Positions 1-9,104 of a stretch of 11,999 nucleotides of DNA are shown piece after piece (positions within the stretch are counted from its first letter, which is position 1; each line of letters starts with the position of its first letter). The DNA comes from CAYSWS01 sp965603395 (lineage in GTDB: Bacteria > Patescibacteriota > WWE3 > UBA101185 > UBA10185). The DNA lies in NCBI GenBank assembly GCA_965603395.1, contig CBFDCV010000023.1:1-11999 (forward strand), written 5' to 3'. The position numbers and the translations under genes were made by a program. The notes under the pieces are model-generated. The model did no database searches and was not told the DNA's origin. It saw only the letters and a list, made by a program, of their open reading frames with translations.

Positions 1-1838
<1,838 letters not shown>

Positions 1839-1880
1839 AACGAGTACTTTTAATATGCGGACTTTCTATTCATTTTTCAG

Positions 1881-1912
1881 CGGCTTTTTGCCGATTCGAA
1901 TTAGTTTTCGAA
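1881..1912 (+). other. 23S-5S spacer hairpins
   Basis: The spacer between 23S and 5S is about 87 bases and contains no tRNA. It holds two small hairpins in a row: CGGC-TTTTT-GCCG at 1881-1893, and TTCGAA-TTAGTT-TTCGAA at 1895-1912. They may be pre-rRNA processing elements. That role is inferred only from position. Confidence 0.35.
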
Positions 1913-1925
1913 CATAAAAAAGGCA

Positions 1926-2043
1926 GAGTCTCGGTGGTGATTGCGGTGGTGCTCTACCTCTTCCCATTCCGAACAGAGAAGTAAAACCCACCAGCGCCGA
2001 AAATACTGGTTTTAACCGGGAAGATAGGTCGCCGCCGGGACTT
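1926..2043 (+). rRNA. rrf: 5S ribosomal RNA
   Basis: Recognised from conserved blocks: GGTGGTGATTGCGGTGG near the 5' end, CCCATTCCGAACAGAGAAGT in the middle, CCAGCGCCGA after helix III, and GATAGGTCGCCGCCGGG at the 3' end. Helix I pairs 1930-1938 with 2031-2039. The pairing then continues without a break outward to 1918/2051, 21 base pairs in all counting G-U pairs. Mature ends are therefore uncertain by several bases. The gene follows 23S by under 100 bases and is likely cotranscribed with it. Confidence 0.93.
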
Positions 2044-2063
2044 TGCCTTTTAACATCTTTTTC
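2040..2063 (+). terminator. Possible rRNA operon terminator
   Basis: The outer extension of the 5S helix (1918-1929 with 2040-2051) ends in four T's, and a second T-rich run TCTTTTTCT follows at about 2055-2063. The extended stem plus T-runs could end rRNA transcription. This is inferred, because no separate hairpin is present. Confidence 0.35.
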
Positions 2064-2088
2064 TAAAAACATTAATATAACCTATAGC

Positions 2089-2117
2089 TTGACTTTATCG
2101 AGTTTCTGTTGTAATAT
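2089..2117 (+). promoter_or_regulatory. Sigma70-type promoter for the lipoprotein gene
   Basis: The -35 box is TTGACT at 2089-2094, the spacer is 17 bases, and the -10 box is TAATAT at 2112-2117. Transcription would start near 2124, giving a leader of about 35 bases with an SD (AAGGAG, 2149-2154) five bases before the ATG. ACCTATAG sits at 2080-2087, just upstream of the -35 box. Confidence 0.75.
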
Positions 2118-2159
2118 CCCCACAAATATTATCTAGGCAAATTAGCCCAAGGAGAGAAG

Positions 2160-2696
2160 ATGAAGACTAAGGTTGCTGTTGTTGCCCTTTTTTTACTAGG
2201 AGTTCTTCTTACCGTGTTACTATCTGGTTGTTCGTCTAAGGCTAAACCATTAGAAGAAGCTGAATCTTTAATTTCGAAAATTGGTAGGGAGTATGACACC
2301 CAGGATATGGAAGATAAGTTCCTTCACTGGTTGCAATTTCGGGACGAGGCTCGTGAGAACGGGGCGGAATCCATAATCCTGTCAGAGAATTACGATCATA
2401 CACTGTTTGGTAGGAAATATGGCATAATAGTGGCACAGTATTTCTCCATCAGCAGATGTGAAGGGAATCTCTATATAATAGAGGGGTCTCCCATAGTCTA
2501 TACGTGGCCAGAGTATGGGTTAGTGTATAAGCCCAATCTAACCATCTGGTTTGCTGACGAAGACGGAGTTTTCCTCGGTTATTTCGATGCCTATAAGCAA
2601 AAAGCTGGCGTCAATTTCAATGCCATTCAATCGTATAAAGGAGATCTTGAGATTTTATACGCGGGAGAGGCTTGGAGATGTCAAGTTTTGAAATAA
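2160..2696 (+). CDS. Predicted lipoprotein of unknown function
   Basis: The protein is 178 residues. It begins with MKTK, a hydrophobic segment (about residues 5-21) and a lipobox L21-S22-G23-C24, so it should be exported, lipidated at Cys24 and anchored on the outer face of the membrane. The mature part is acidic and aromatic-rich (for example PEYGLVYKPNLTIWFADEDG), which suggests a small beta-rich extracytoplasmic domain. No catalytic motif or family was recognised. The ATG start is well supported by AAGGAG at 2149-2154 with 5-base spacing. It stands alone between its own promoter and a strong terminator and is not part of the following block. It could be a substrate-binding or structural envelope protein, but nothing in the sequence decides this. 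Confidence 0.85.
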   Translation: MKTKVAVVALFLLGVLLTVLLSGCSSKAKPLEEAESLISKIGREYDTQDMEDKFLHWLQFRDEARENGAESIILSENYDHTLFGRKYGIIVAQYFSISRCEGNLYIIEGSPIVYTWPEYGLVYKPNLTIWFADEDGVFLGYFDAYKQKAGVNFNAIQSYKGDLEILYAGEAWRCQVLK

Positions 2697-2743
2697 CAGA
2701 CCTGTCGGATTCTAGCTCTTAGTTACCACTAATTTTTCAACCG

Positions 2744-2831
2744 AGTCCTGTGGGAGGATAGTATACAAGTCCGCGGAACTTTCGCGCTAATACTTGTATA
2801 TTTATTCATTTTTCTCCACAGGACTTTTTTT
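2744..2831 (+). terminator. Nested-hairpin intrinsic terminator
   Basis: The outer stem pairs 2744-2754 with 2815-2825 (11 pairs, one G-U) and ends in seven T's (2825-2831). Inside it, TATACAAGT at 2762-2770 pairs perfectly with ACTTGTATA at 2792-2800. A third small stem, CGCGGA with TTCGCG (2772-2777 with 2781-2786, one G-U), lies within that. The T-run gives strong support to plus-strand termination of the lipoprotein transcript. The three-tier structure is longer than termination needs. Confidence 0.8.
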
Positions 2832-2833
2832 CC

Positions 2834-2862
2834 TTGCCATCTCCCCCACACTCCTATATAAT
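2834..2862 (+). promoter_or_regulatory. Sigma70-type promoter for the rpsA-clpC-radA-yacL block
   Basis: The -35 box is TTGCCA at 2834-2839, the spacer is 17 bases, and the -10 box is a consensus TATAAT at 2857-2862. It begins three bases after the T-run of the preceding terminator. Transcription would start near 2869, giving a leader of about 95 bases before the S1 gene. The leader can pair CACTTTG (2893-2899) with CAAAGTG (2926-2932). No other clear promoter was seen before 8706, so this one probably drives all four genes. Confidence 0.7.
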
Positions 2863-2964
2863 CCCTACGCTATGTTTTAGGCTGTTTGTTAGCACTTTGT
2901 TGCAGCCACCAAGTATTAAATTTAGCAAAGTGACGCACGGTAGATATATACCCCGTTTTTATTT

Positions 2965-4080
2965 ATGCCAAAAGCAAGAAAAGTACACAAAAAAGACTCC
3001 AAAATGGAGGATTTCCTTAAGGATAAAGATCTTGAGTTAAAAGAGCACCATGCCGGAGATTTGGTTGAAGGAATAGTAGTCAGTGTTTCTCATGGAGAAG
3101 TCCTACTGGATGTAGGTGCTAAGTCTGAAGGAATCATTTCAGGTACAGAGCTAGTCGATACAGATAATACTCACAAAAACTTAAAACCCGGTGACAAGAT
3201 ACTAGCTATGGTCATGCAAGCTGAGAACGAGCAAGGTTACATAGTTCTATCACTAAAAAGAGCAGAAAAAGACCGAAAATGGCAAATTGCTGAAAGTGCC
3301 TTTGACGATGGCTCAATACTGGAAGCTACAGTTGTTGAGTACAACAAAGGTGGACTTTTAGTTGATTGTATAGGCCTAAGAGGCTTCGTACCATTATCTC
3401 ATTTAGATAGAGTTCATTTCACTGAAGACATTGGCAAGTATGCCGGAGGGAGTGACGTTGAGCTAAAAGAGACCCTAGATGTTTTAGCCGGTAAAACTTT
3501 AAAGGCTAAAGCCATTGAAGTGGATAGGTCCAAAAATAGACTTGTTTTGTCTGAAAAAGACGCCATGGGAACTTACAGCATAGAAGCCAGACAAAAGAGA
3601 TTGGAAAACATAAATATTGGTGACACGCTGGAGGGTGTGGTGACAGGTATTATGAACTTTGGAATCTTTGTTGATCTGGAAGGGATCGAAGGCTTGGTGC
3701 ACATCAGTGAGATTGCCTGGGAGAAGGTTAATCATCCCGGTGATTATTATCAAGTAGGCTCTTCAATTTCCGTTAAAGTACTAGGTGTGGACGAAGAATC
3801 CAAAAAACTGGCTTTAAGCGTGAAGCAGCTCATAGACAATCCTTGGGAAACCGTAGAAGATAAGTATCCCATAGGATCTAAGGTTACCGGTAAGGTAAGC
3901 AAAATAGTGCCATTTGGAGCTTTTGTTAACTTGGAAAAAGGTTTAGATGGATTAATTCACGTGTCCGAAACCGATGGCCCCCTAGAAGAAGGACAAAAGG
4001 TAACCGCTATAGTTACCCAAGTAGATGGTAAAAGCCAGAAACTAGCACTTAGTGTTAGGCAAGTGGCTGACCAGAAATAA
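2965..4080 (+). CDS. rpsA: 30S ribosomal protein S1-like protein, four S1 domains
   Basis: Ribosomal protein S1 binds mRNA and helps load it on the 30S subunit. The 371-residue product has four S1 (OB-fold) repeats, roughly at residues 30-100, 115-198, 218-289 and 303-367. Repeats three and four are the most canonical (GxVxxIxxFGxFVxLE and GLxHxSE signatures). E. coli S1 has six repeats; four-repeat forms occur in Firmicutes and other bacteria, so this may be a true S1 or a YpfD-like paralogue. No SD precedes the ATG at 2965; bases 2945-2964 read as a TATATA stretch then pyrimidines. An internal ATG at 3004 (MEDFLKD) is an equally possible start and also lacks an SD. It is first in the block, and its stop abuts the clpC start with no gap. 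Confidence 0.88.
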   Translation: MPKARKVHKKDSKMEDFLKDKDLELKEHHAGDLVEGIVVSVSHGEVLLDVGAKSEGIISGTELVDTDNTHKNLKPGDKILAMVMQAENEQGYIVLSLKRAEKDRKWQIAESAFDDGSILEATVVEYNKGGLLVDCIGLRGFVPLSHLDRVHFTEDIGKYAGGSDVELKETLDVLAGKTLKAKAIEVDRSKNRLVLSEKDAMGTYSIEARQKRLENINIGDTLEGVVTGIMNFGIFVDLEGIEGLVHISEIAWEKVNHPGDYYQVGSSISVKVLGVDEESKKLALSVKQLIDNPWETVEDKYPIGSKVTGKVSKIVPFGAFVNLEKGLDGLIHVSETDGPLEEGQKVTAIVTQVDGKSQKLALSVRQVADQK

Positions 4081-6372
4081 ATGACACTTGAACGTCTGAC
4101 AGAAAAAGCAAAAGAAGTCATTAAGCTGGCTTCAGAGAAGGAAAATCTGACCTCTAGGGCGATTATTAAATATATTTCCCAGACCGAAGGTCTGGGCAAG
4201 CATTTACTGGAAGCCGTTCCTCCCACCACAGTTAAGAAAAATCAAACCGTTAACCTAAAGGCTTTAGTTAAGGAAGCTTATTTTCAGGCTATCAGGTTAG
4301 AGCACTCTTACGTTGGAACCGAGCACCTGTATTTAGCCTTACTAAAACTTCACAAATCAAAACATTTAGACAAAGCTAAGGTGGAAATTATAAGGTTAGG
4401 AGTATTCCCTAGCTCAGTTAAAAGACCCATGGAAACTCACAAGAAAACTCCCCTTTTAGATGCTTTTGGGGAGGATCTAAACCACCGGGCTTTAAGGATG
4501 ATCGGAAATCCTCTGGTTGAACGGGACGAATATGAAAAGCTAGTTTCCATCCTGTTATTAAAGGATAAGTCTAATGCTTTAATAGTGGGAGAAGAGGGTG
4601 TAGGTAAGGAGACTTTGGTAAGTTTACTAGCTCACAATATCAACTCTTTAGACGTTCCGCCTGCTTTAGTAGGCTACAATATTCGAACCTTAAACTTGTT
4701 ATCTTTCATGACCAGTGTGGCTAACAAAGGCGGTTTGGAGTTTGGGATAGCGACCTTAGTAGATGAATTGAAGAGTATGAAAAGAGTAGTTTTAGTGCTT
4801 AATAATTTTCAGGATATATTCTTTTCCACCCCGGCTGGTCTTACCATACCAATATTTTATTCGATCCTGAAAAGCTATTTGGAAGAGACAGGGACCAGCG
4901 TGATCACATTTTTAACACCCTCCATGTACGAAAAGATCGCAGCTGAAAATGAGCATATTATTGATAATTTTACTGTGGTAGAGGTTAACGAACCGGAGGA
5001 AGACGTTACCAAGAAGATCCTAAAGATAAACGCCAAGAGGTTGGAGGAGTTCCATCATGTGGTGATCTCCCAGGAAATACTGGATTATGTTTTCGAAAAA
5101 GCTGAGAAGGATATTAAAAGTATGAAGTTCCCTCAGAAAGCATTGGACCTGCTTGATTATTCTTGCGCGTATGTGTTGGCTAAAAGAAGCAAGATACCGG
5201 AAAGTTATAAGAGCCTAGTGGATAAAAGTTTTGATCTGGCTGGAGAGCTGGATGAGTTTTTAGATGAAGGTAAATATTCCAAAGCTTTGAAAGTGAAGCA
5301 GAAGATAAGTACTCTTGAGGATACTCTGGATCAAAAAGAGAAGAGGATTTTTAGTGTAGGGAGGAAGTTAATACTGACAAAAAAAGGTGTGGATGATGTG
5401 CTAAAACAGCTTGATCTAGGAGATTTGGAGATAAAGGATGCTAAGAGTTTGGCTAAGTTTGGGAAGCTGGCGGATAAGATCAAAAAAGAGGTTATCGATC
5501 AGGACGAGGCGGTTGACCTTGTATCTAAGGCTTTGGTTAGATCTATGCTAGGTTTGAGGTCAAAGAAAAGACCCTTAGGTAATTTCTTGTTTTTAGGTCC
5601 TACCGGGGTAGGTAAAACCGAGTTGGCTAAAGTGTTGGCTAAGCTAGCTTTTAGTAAAGATAGTTGGTCCGGTCTTGTTAGGTTAGATATGAGTGACTTT
5701 TCAGAGAAGCATACCGTTGCTAGACTTGTAGGCGCACCTCCTGGATATGTAGGTTACGGTGAGGGCGGTGAGCTGACTACCAAGATAGAAAATCATCCTA
5801 ATAGTGTGGTACTTTTTGATGAAATTGAGAAAGCCCATCCGGATGTATTGAATATATTGTTACAAATCATGGAGGAGGGTGAGTTATCTGATGCTAGGGG
5901 CAATGTGTTCGATTTTTCAAGAGCAATGGTTATTTTGACTAGTAATATGGGTACAGAAATACTTCATAATAAGGGAATTGGCTTTGAAGAAAAGGAGATT
6001 TCTGACAAGAATTTAGAGGGTAGATTGAAGGATAACCTGAAAAAGATACTAAAACCGGAGCTCATAAACAGGTTCGATGAGATTGTAGTGTTCAAGAGGT
6101 TGACGAAAGCAGGATTAATGAAAATAGTGAACTTACTGCTTAAAGAAGTAACCCAAACTTTAGCATCCCAGGAGGTACGCATGAAAGTAAGGATGCCGGT
6201 AAAAAAGTGGTTGATAGAAAAGGGGTATTCCAAGGAGTATGGTGCAAGAGCACTAAGAAGGACTATAGAAAAAGAGCTGTTGGATAAAGTAGCTCAAGTA
6301 CTGTTGGAAGAGGAAACAAGGCCGTTAAAATTGGAAGCTGTGATGGAGGACGGTACTATTTTAATCAGGTAA
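4081..6372 (+). CDS. clpC: ClpC-type AAA+ unfoldase with degenerate first ATPase domain
   Basis: ClpC-family ATPases unfold proteins and feed them to ClpP. The 763-residue product has a two-repeat Clp N-domain (about 1-112), D1 (about 125-375), a short charged middle segment (about 385-430) and D2 (about 460-763). D2 is intact: Walker A GPTGVGKT 506-513, pore loop GYVGYG 555-560, Walker B LFDE 578-581, sensor-1 Asn622, Arg664 in LINRFDE, and GAR 721-723. IGF at 633-635 lies where ClpP-binding loops occur, which argues for ClpC over ClpB. D1 is abnormal: Walker A ends GVGKE rather than GVGKT, the Walker B DE pair is Asn241-Asn242, the pore-loop Tyr is replaced (KGGLEF), and the Arg-finger RRF is DNF at 295-297. 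ATG directly follows the rpsA TAA, with no SD, implying translational coupling. The ClpP gene is not in the window. Confidence 0.92.
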   Translation: MTLERLTEKAKEVIKLASEKENLTSRAIIKYISQTEGLGKHLLEAVPPTTVKKNQTVNLKALVKEAYFQAIRLEHSYVGTEHLYLALLKLHKSKHLDKAKVEIIRLGVFPSSVKRPMETHKKTPLLDAFGEDLNHRALRMIGNPLVERDEYEKLVSILLLKDKSNALIVGEEGVGKETLVSLLAHNINSLDVPPALVGYNIRTLNLLSFMTSVANKGGLEFGIATLVDELKSMKRVVLVLNNFQDIFFSTPAGLTIPIFYSILKSYLEETGTSVITFLTPSMYEKIAAENEHIIDNFTVVEVNEPEEDVTKKILKINAKRLEEFHHVVISQEILDYVFEKAEKDIKSMKFPQKALDLLDYSCAYVLAKRSKIPESYKSLVDKSFDLAGELDEFLDEGKYSKALKVKQKISTLEDTLDQKEKRIFSVGRKLILTKKGVDDVLKQLDLGDLEIKDAKSLAKFGKLADKIKKEVIDQDEAVDLVSKALVRSMLGLRSKKRPLGNFLFLGPTGVGKTELAKVLAKLAFSKDSWSGLVRLDMSDFSEKHTVARLVGAPPGYVGYGEGGELTTKIENHPNSVVLFDEIEKAHPDVLNILLQIMEEGELSDARGNVFDFSRAMVILTSNMGTEILHNKGIGFEEKEISDKNLEGRLKDNLKKILKPELINRFDEIVVFKRLTKAGLMKIVNLLLKEVTQTLASQEVRMKVRMPVKKWLIEKGYSKEYGARALRRTIEKELLDKVAQVLLEEETRPLKLEAVMEDGTILIR

Positions 6373-6375
6373 TTT

Positions 6376-7707
6376 ATGGCTAAAACAAGATCAGTATATA
6401 TATGTCAGCCGTGTGGGTATGAGAGCCCGCAGTGGATGGGGCAGTGTGTTGAATGTGGGGAATGGAATACGTTTGTGGAGACCGTGAAGGAAAGGAAATC
6501 ATCTGCGGGTATCGGTGTTAAAGCGCGTGGTAGAGGGGTTAAACCATTGAAACTAGGAGACATAAAAAAGAAAGAAACAAAGAGAATCTCTTCCAATATT
6601 AGTGAGTTTGATAGGGTTTTAGGTGGAGGTTTTGTGCCCGGACAGGTGACTTTGATTGCTGGCACACCCGGTATTGGAAAAAGCACCATTCTAACGCAAA
6701 TAGCTAAGAACATGCCTAATACAAACATTGTTTATGTATGCGGAGAAGAATCCCCTGCTCAAATAAAAATCAGAACAGACCGTATGGGGTATGAGGCTAA
6801 CAATCTATACTTGGTACCGGATACAAACGTGGAGAGCATCGTAAACTCTATTGAGAGTTTTGGCTCTGAAGGAAATTTAGGTTTAGTAATTGTGGACTCA
6901 ATTCAGTCCTTAAGCTCGGAGGACCTTTCGGGAATGGCGGGTTCAGTAGGGCAAGTGAGAGGAAGCACTTCTAAGGTTGTGGAGGTTGCTAAAAGGTTAG
7001 GAGTGCCCGTTATCTTAGTGGGACACGTTACTAAGGAAGGCACAGTGGCAGGACCTATGGTTTTAGAGCATATGGTGGACACCGTATTGTATTTGGAGGG
7101 AGATGCTAATCATTTATTTAGGGTGTTAAAGACCACTAAAAATAGGTTTGGTCCTGTATCTGAGGTAGGAATATTTGAGATGGTTGGAACCGGTATGAGG
7201 GAAGTAAAAAATCCATCCAAATTGTTTCTGGGAGACGAGAGAGAAAAACCATCAGGGACTTGTGTGTCTGTTGTCATGGAAGGGTTTAGACCACTGTTGT
7301 TTGAAGTACAAGCTTTGACCGTAAAAACCTCTTTTGGTTATCCCAAAAGAACAGCTAGTGGTTATAACGTTAATAGATTACATGTGTTGCTGGCAATTCT
7401 GGAGAAAAGGTGCAAACTTAAAGTGTCGGATTATGATGTATATGTGAGCGTTTCAGGAGGTTATAAGGTATCAGAATATTCTTGTGATCTGGCCGTTTGT
7501 TTAGCTATCACATCGTCTCTAAAAGACAAGGCTATCAAGCCAAACGTGGCGGCTTTTGGTGAATGTGATCTATCGGGAGGTGTTCGAAAGGTACCATATC
7601 AAGACCTTAGAACAAAAGAAGTAAAGAAGTTAGGCTATACTAAGGTGATCAGTCCCGATACAGCCTCCACTATTAACCACGCTATAAAAAAAGCCCTAAA
7701 ATCTTAA
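6376..7707 (+). CDS. radA: DNA repair protein RadA (Sms)
   Basis: RadA is a RecA-like ATPase that promotes branch migration of recombination intermediates in DNA repair. The 443-residue product has the full family layout: a four-Cys zinc finger (Cys10, Cys13, Cys24, Cys27), Walker A GTPGIGKST at 96-104, Walker B LVIVDS at 170-175, the RadA-specific KNRFG motif at 255-259, and a C-terminal Lon-protease-like domain (about 290-443). Length is typical. The ATG lies three bases after the clpC stop. No SD is correctly spaced; the nearest GGAGG is more than 20 bases upstream. The clpC-radA adjacency is the same as in Firmicutes. Confidence 0.96.
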   Translation: MAKTRSVYICQPCGYESPQWMGQCVECGEWNTFVETVKERKSSAGIGVKARGRGVKPLKLGDIKKKETKRISSNISEFDRVLGGGFVPGQVTLIAGTPGIGKSTILTQIAKNMPNTNIVYVCGEESPAQIKIRTDRMGYEANNLYLVPDTNVESIVNSIESFGSEGNLGLVIVDSIQSLSSEDLSGMAGSVGQVRGSTSKVVEVAKRLGVPVILVGHVTKEGTVAGPMVLEHMVDTVLYLEGDANHLFRVLKTTKNRFGPVSEVGIFEMVGTGMREVKNPSKLFLGDEREKPSGTCVSVVMEGFRPLLFEVQALTVKTSFGYPKRTASGYNVNRLHVLLAILEKRCKLKVSDYDVYVSVSGGYKVSEYSCDLAVCLAITSSLKDKAIKPNVAAFGECDLSGGVRKVPYQDLRTKEVKKLGYTKVISPDTASTINHAIKKALKS

Positions 7708-7743
7708 TTTTAACCTTTAGTCTTTTGCTGATAAACTTAGTTT

Positions 7744-8706
7744 ATGTCAGATGAAAAAGATAGTAGAAAATCTCTAAATCTACTAACTAGAGGAGTTATC
7801 TCAGCCTTGATGCTCATTTTAGCCTTTAATTTGGCTTATGGAGCCTTTTTTAAAGACAATCCGTTATATGGGGTAAAGTTTTTGGCCGAAGCCTTGATAG
7901 CGTTGATAGCTGCTTTGGTGGGATTTTTCCTTGTACCGACAGCTTTTGCACAGGTAAAAGTTTGGGTGGAAGGTGTTATAAATACGGCGGTTACTAACAT
8001 CGTCCGTAATTTTTGGGATCAACAGTCGTCCAGAATGGAGAAAAAAAGGAGAGACAAACAAAAGCAGAAAGCAGAGGAGGAAAAAAAGAAACTAAAGGAG
8101 CAGTTGAGCGATAGTGTTGTTTTGGATACCTCAGTGTTGGTTGACGGGAGAATAATTGACATAGTGATGACCGGATTTTTTGATAAGACTTTAGTGATCC
8201 CGTCAGCTGTTATGAAAGAACTGCACCTAATTTCTGACAGTTCGAACAAGATAAAGAGGGAGCGGGGTAGGCGTGGATTAGACATTGTAAAAAAGCTGAA
8301 AAGTAAGGCAAAAGTGATATCCCCTTCTTTGAAATCCAAGGAGGAAGGAGTGGACGATAAACTATTAGAGTTTTCTAAACATCACAAAATAAAGCTGATG
8401 ACCCAAGACTTTAACCTAAATAAACTGGCGCAAGCTCAGGGAGTCAATGTGTTAAATATCAATGAATTAGTAGAAGCAGTTAAGGTGAGCGTCATACCGG
8501 GAGAAAGGCTTGAGGTAGAGATCCAGCATGAAGGAAATGAGAAAAAACAAGGTGTTGGGTACATGCCGGATGGAACCATGGCAGTAGTTAAGAATGCAAA
8601 AGAGTTGGTTGGTAAGACTGTTAACGCTAAGGTTCTAAGGGTTATTCAATCAAAAGCAGGTAAGATAATATTTTGCGATATTATTGATGATAACAATGAA
8701 AAATAG
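7744..8706 (+). CDS. yacL: YacL-like membrane PIN-TRAM domain protein
   Basis: The 320-residue product has two membrane segments (about 18-36 and 46-68), a charged, probably coiled stretch (92-122), a PIN nuclease-type domain (about 123-245) and a TRAM RNA-binding domain (about 249-315). Expected PIN acidic residues are present: Asp128 in VLDTSV, Asp134, Glu159, Asp204 or Asp205, and Asp222 in TQDFNLNK. The RGRRGLDI block (174-181) is characteristic of the YacL/PilT-like group. Two membrane segments are fewer than I recall for the Bacillus protein. PIN-TRAM proteins are presumed to act on RNA at the membrane, but the substrate is unknown. The ATG follows radA by 36 bases with no SD. The position after radA supports the YacL assignment; disA, which sits between them in Bacillus, is absent. 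It ends with TAG, and no clear terminator follows. Confidence 0.88.
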   Translation: MSDEKDSRKSLNLLTRGVISALMLILAFNLAYGAFFKDNPLYGVKFLAEALIALIAALVGFFLVPTAFAQVKVWVEGVINTAVTNIVRNFWDQQSSRMEKKRRDKQKQKAEEEKKKLKEQLSDSVVLDTSVLVDGRIIDIVMTGFFDKTLVIPSAVMKELHLISDSSNKIKRERGRRGLDIVKKLKSKAKVISPSLKSKEEGVDDKLLEFSKHHKIKLMTQDFNLNKLAQAQGVNVLNINELVEAVKVSVIPGERLEVEIQHEGNEKKQGVGYMPDGTMAVVKNAKELVGKTVNAKVLRVIQSKAGKIIFCDIIDDNNEK

Positions 8707-8757
8707 CTACACTAGCACTTGAAGATCTTCCTCTTATAGTAATAAAAAGCACTAAAA

Positions 8758-8935
8758 AATCGCCCCACGAGAAGCGACATAAAACGCGGCGACCACAGAG
8801 CGACTTTCTACGAAATGCATCCACACAAGGTGGAATAATTTCATGCTTCTGGACAGGAGAAGCAAGTAATATCTAAGTTACTATTGCAGGAAAGAGAATA
8901 CCAGCGATGGTGATTAGAACATTGTGTATTCTGTA
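8758..8935 (+). other. Gene-free region with consecutive hairpins (candidate structured RNA)
   Basis: The 398 bases between yacL and the next gene contain no convincing ORF. Hairpins lie almost end to end. GAAAT/ATTTC encloses TCCAC/GTGGA (8812-8842). TGCTTCT/AGAAGCA has a 7-base loop (8844-8864). AGTAA/TTACT spans 8865-8882. AGAATAC/GTATTCT spans 8895-8932 and contains ACCA-GCGA-TGGT with a GNRA loop (8900-8911), whose first bases compete with the outer stem. No T-run follows any of them, so they are not ordinary terminators. The region could be a 3' UTR, a processed small RNA, or chance. No known RNA family was recognised. Confidence 0.35.
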
Positions 8936-8941
8936 TTGTTG

Positions 8942-8970
8942 TTGCGGGAAGTGGTAAGGATAATTATTAT
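8942..8970 (+). promoter_or_regulatory. Weak possible upstream promoter
   Basis: TTGCGG at 8942-8947, a 17-base spacer and TATTAT at 8965-8970. The -35 box is poor. A much better promoter lies about 75 bases downstream, so this is a secondary candidate only. Confidence 0.25.
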
Positions 8971-9015
8971 AGATATTGTAATGACTACAGGTTTTGTAGG
9001 TATACCCTATAGCCA

Positions 9016-9044
9016 TTGACGAGATTAGCACTTGGGTATATAAT
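9016..9044 (+). promoter_or_regulatory. Sigma70-type promoter for the tail-anchored protein gene
   Basis: The -35 box is TTGACG at 9016-9021, the spacer is 17 bases, and the -10 box is a consensus TATAAT at 9039-9044. Transcription would start near 9051, giving a leader of about 54 bases. TAGGTATACCCTATAG, an imperfect inverted repeat, lies at 8997-9012 directly upstream of the -35 box and could bind a regulator. Confidence 0.75.
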
Positions 9045-9104
9045 TATGATAACTTACAGATTTGAAATCATAGTATAAACCACAACAGAGAGGAGATTAA
9101 TCAC

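Noticed and set aside
1839..1925. tRNA in the 23S-5S spacer
   Set aside because: The spacer is short and lacks a cloverleaf or a T-loop GTTCRA in the right context.
2834..3040. Plus-strand ORF overlapping the rpsA start
   Set aside because: It covers the promoter and the start of rpsA in another frame; composition is not protein-like and there is no SD.
8720..8730. Palindrome GAAGATCTTC as a yacL terminator
   Set aside because: It has no loop and no T-run after it.
8907..8957. 16-codon ORF with a Cys-rich end and an AGGAAAG upstream
   Set aside because: Too short, spacing of 12 is poor, and the region is better explained by hairpins.
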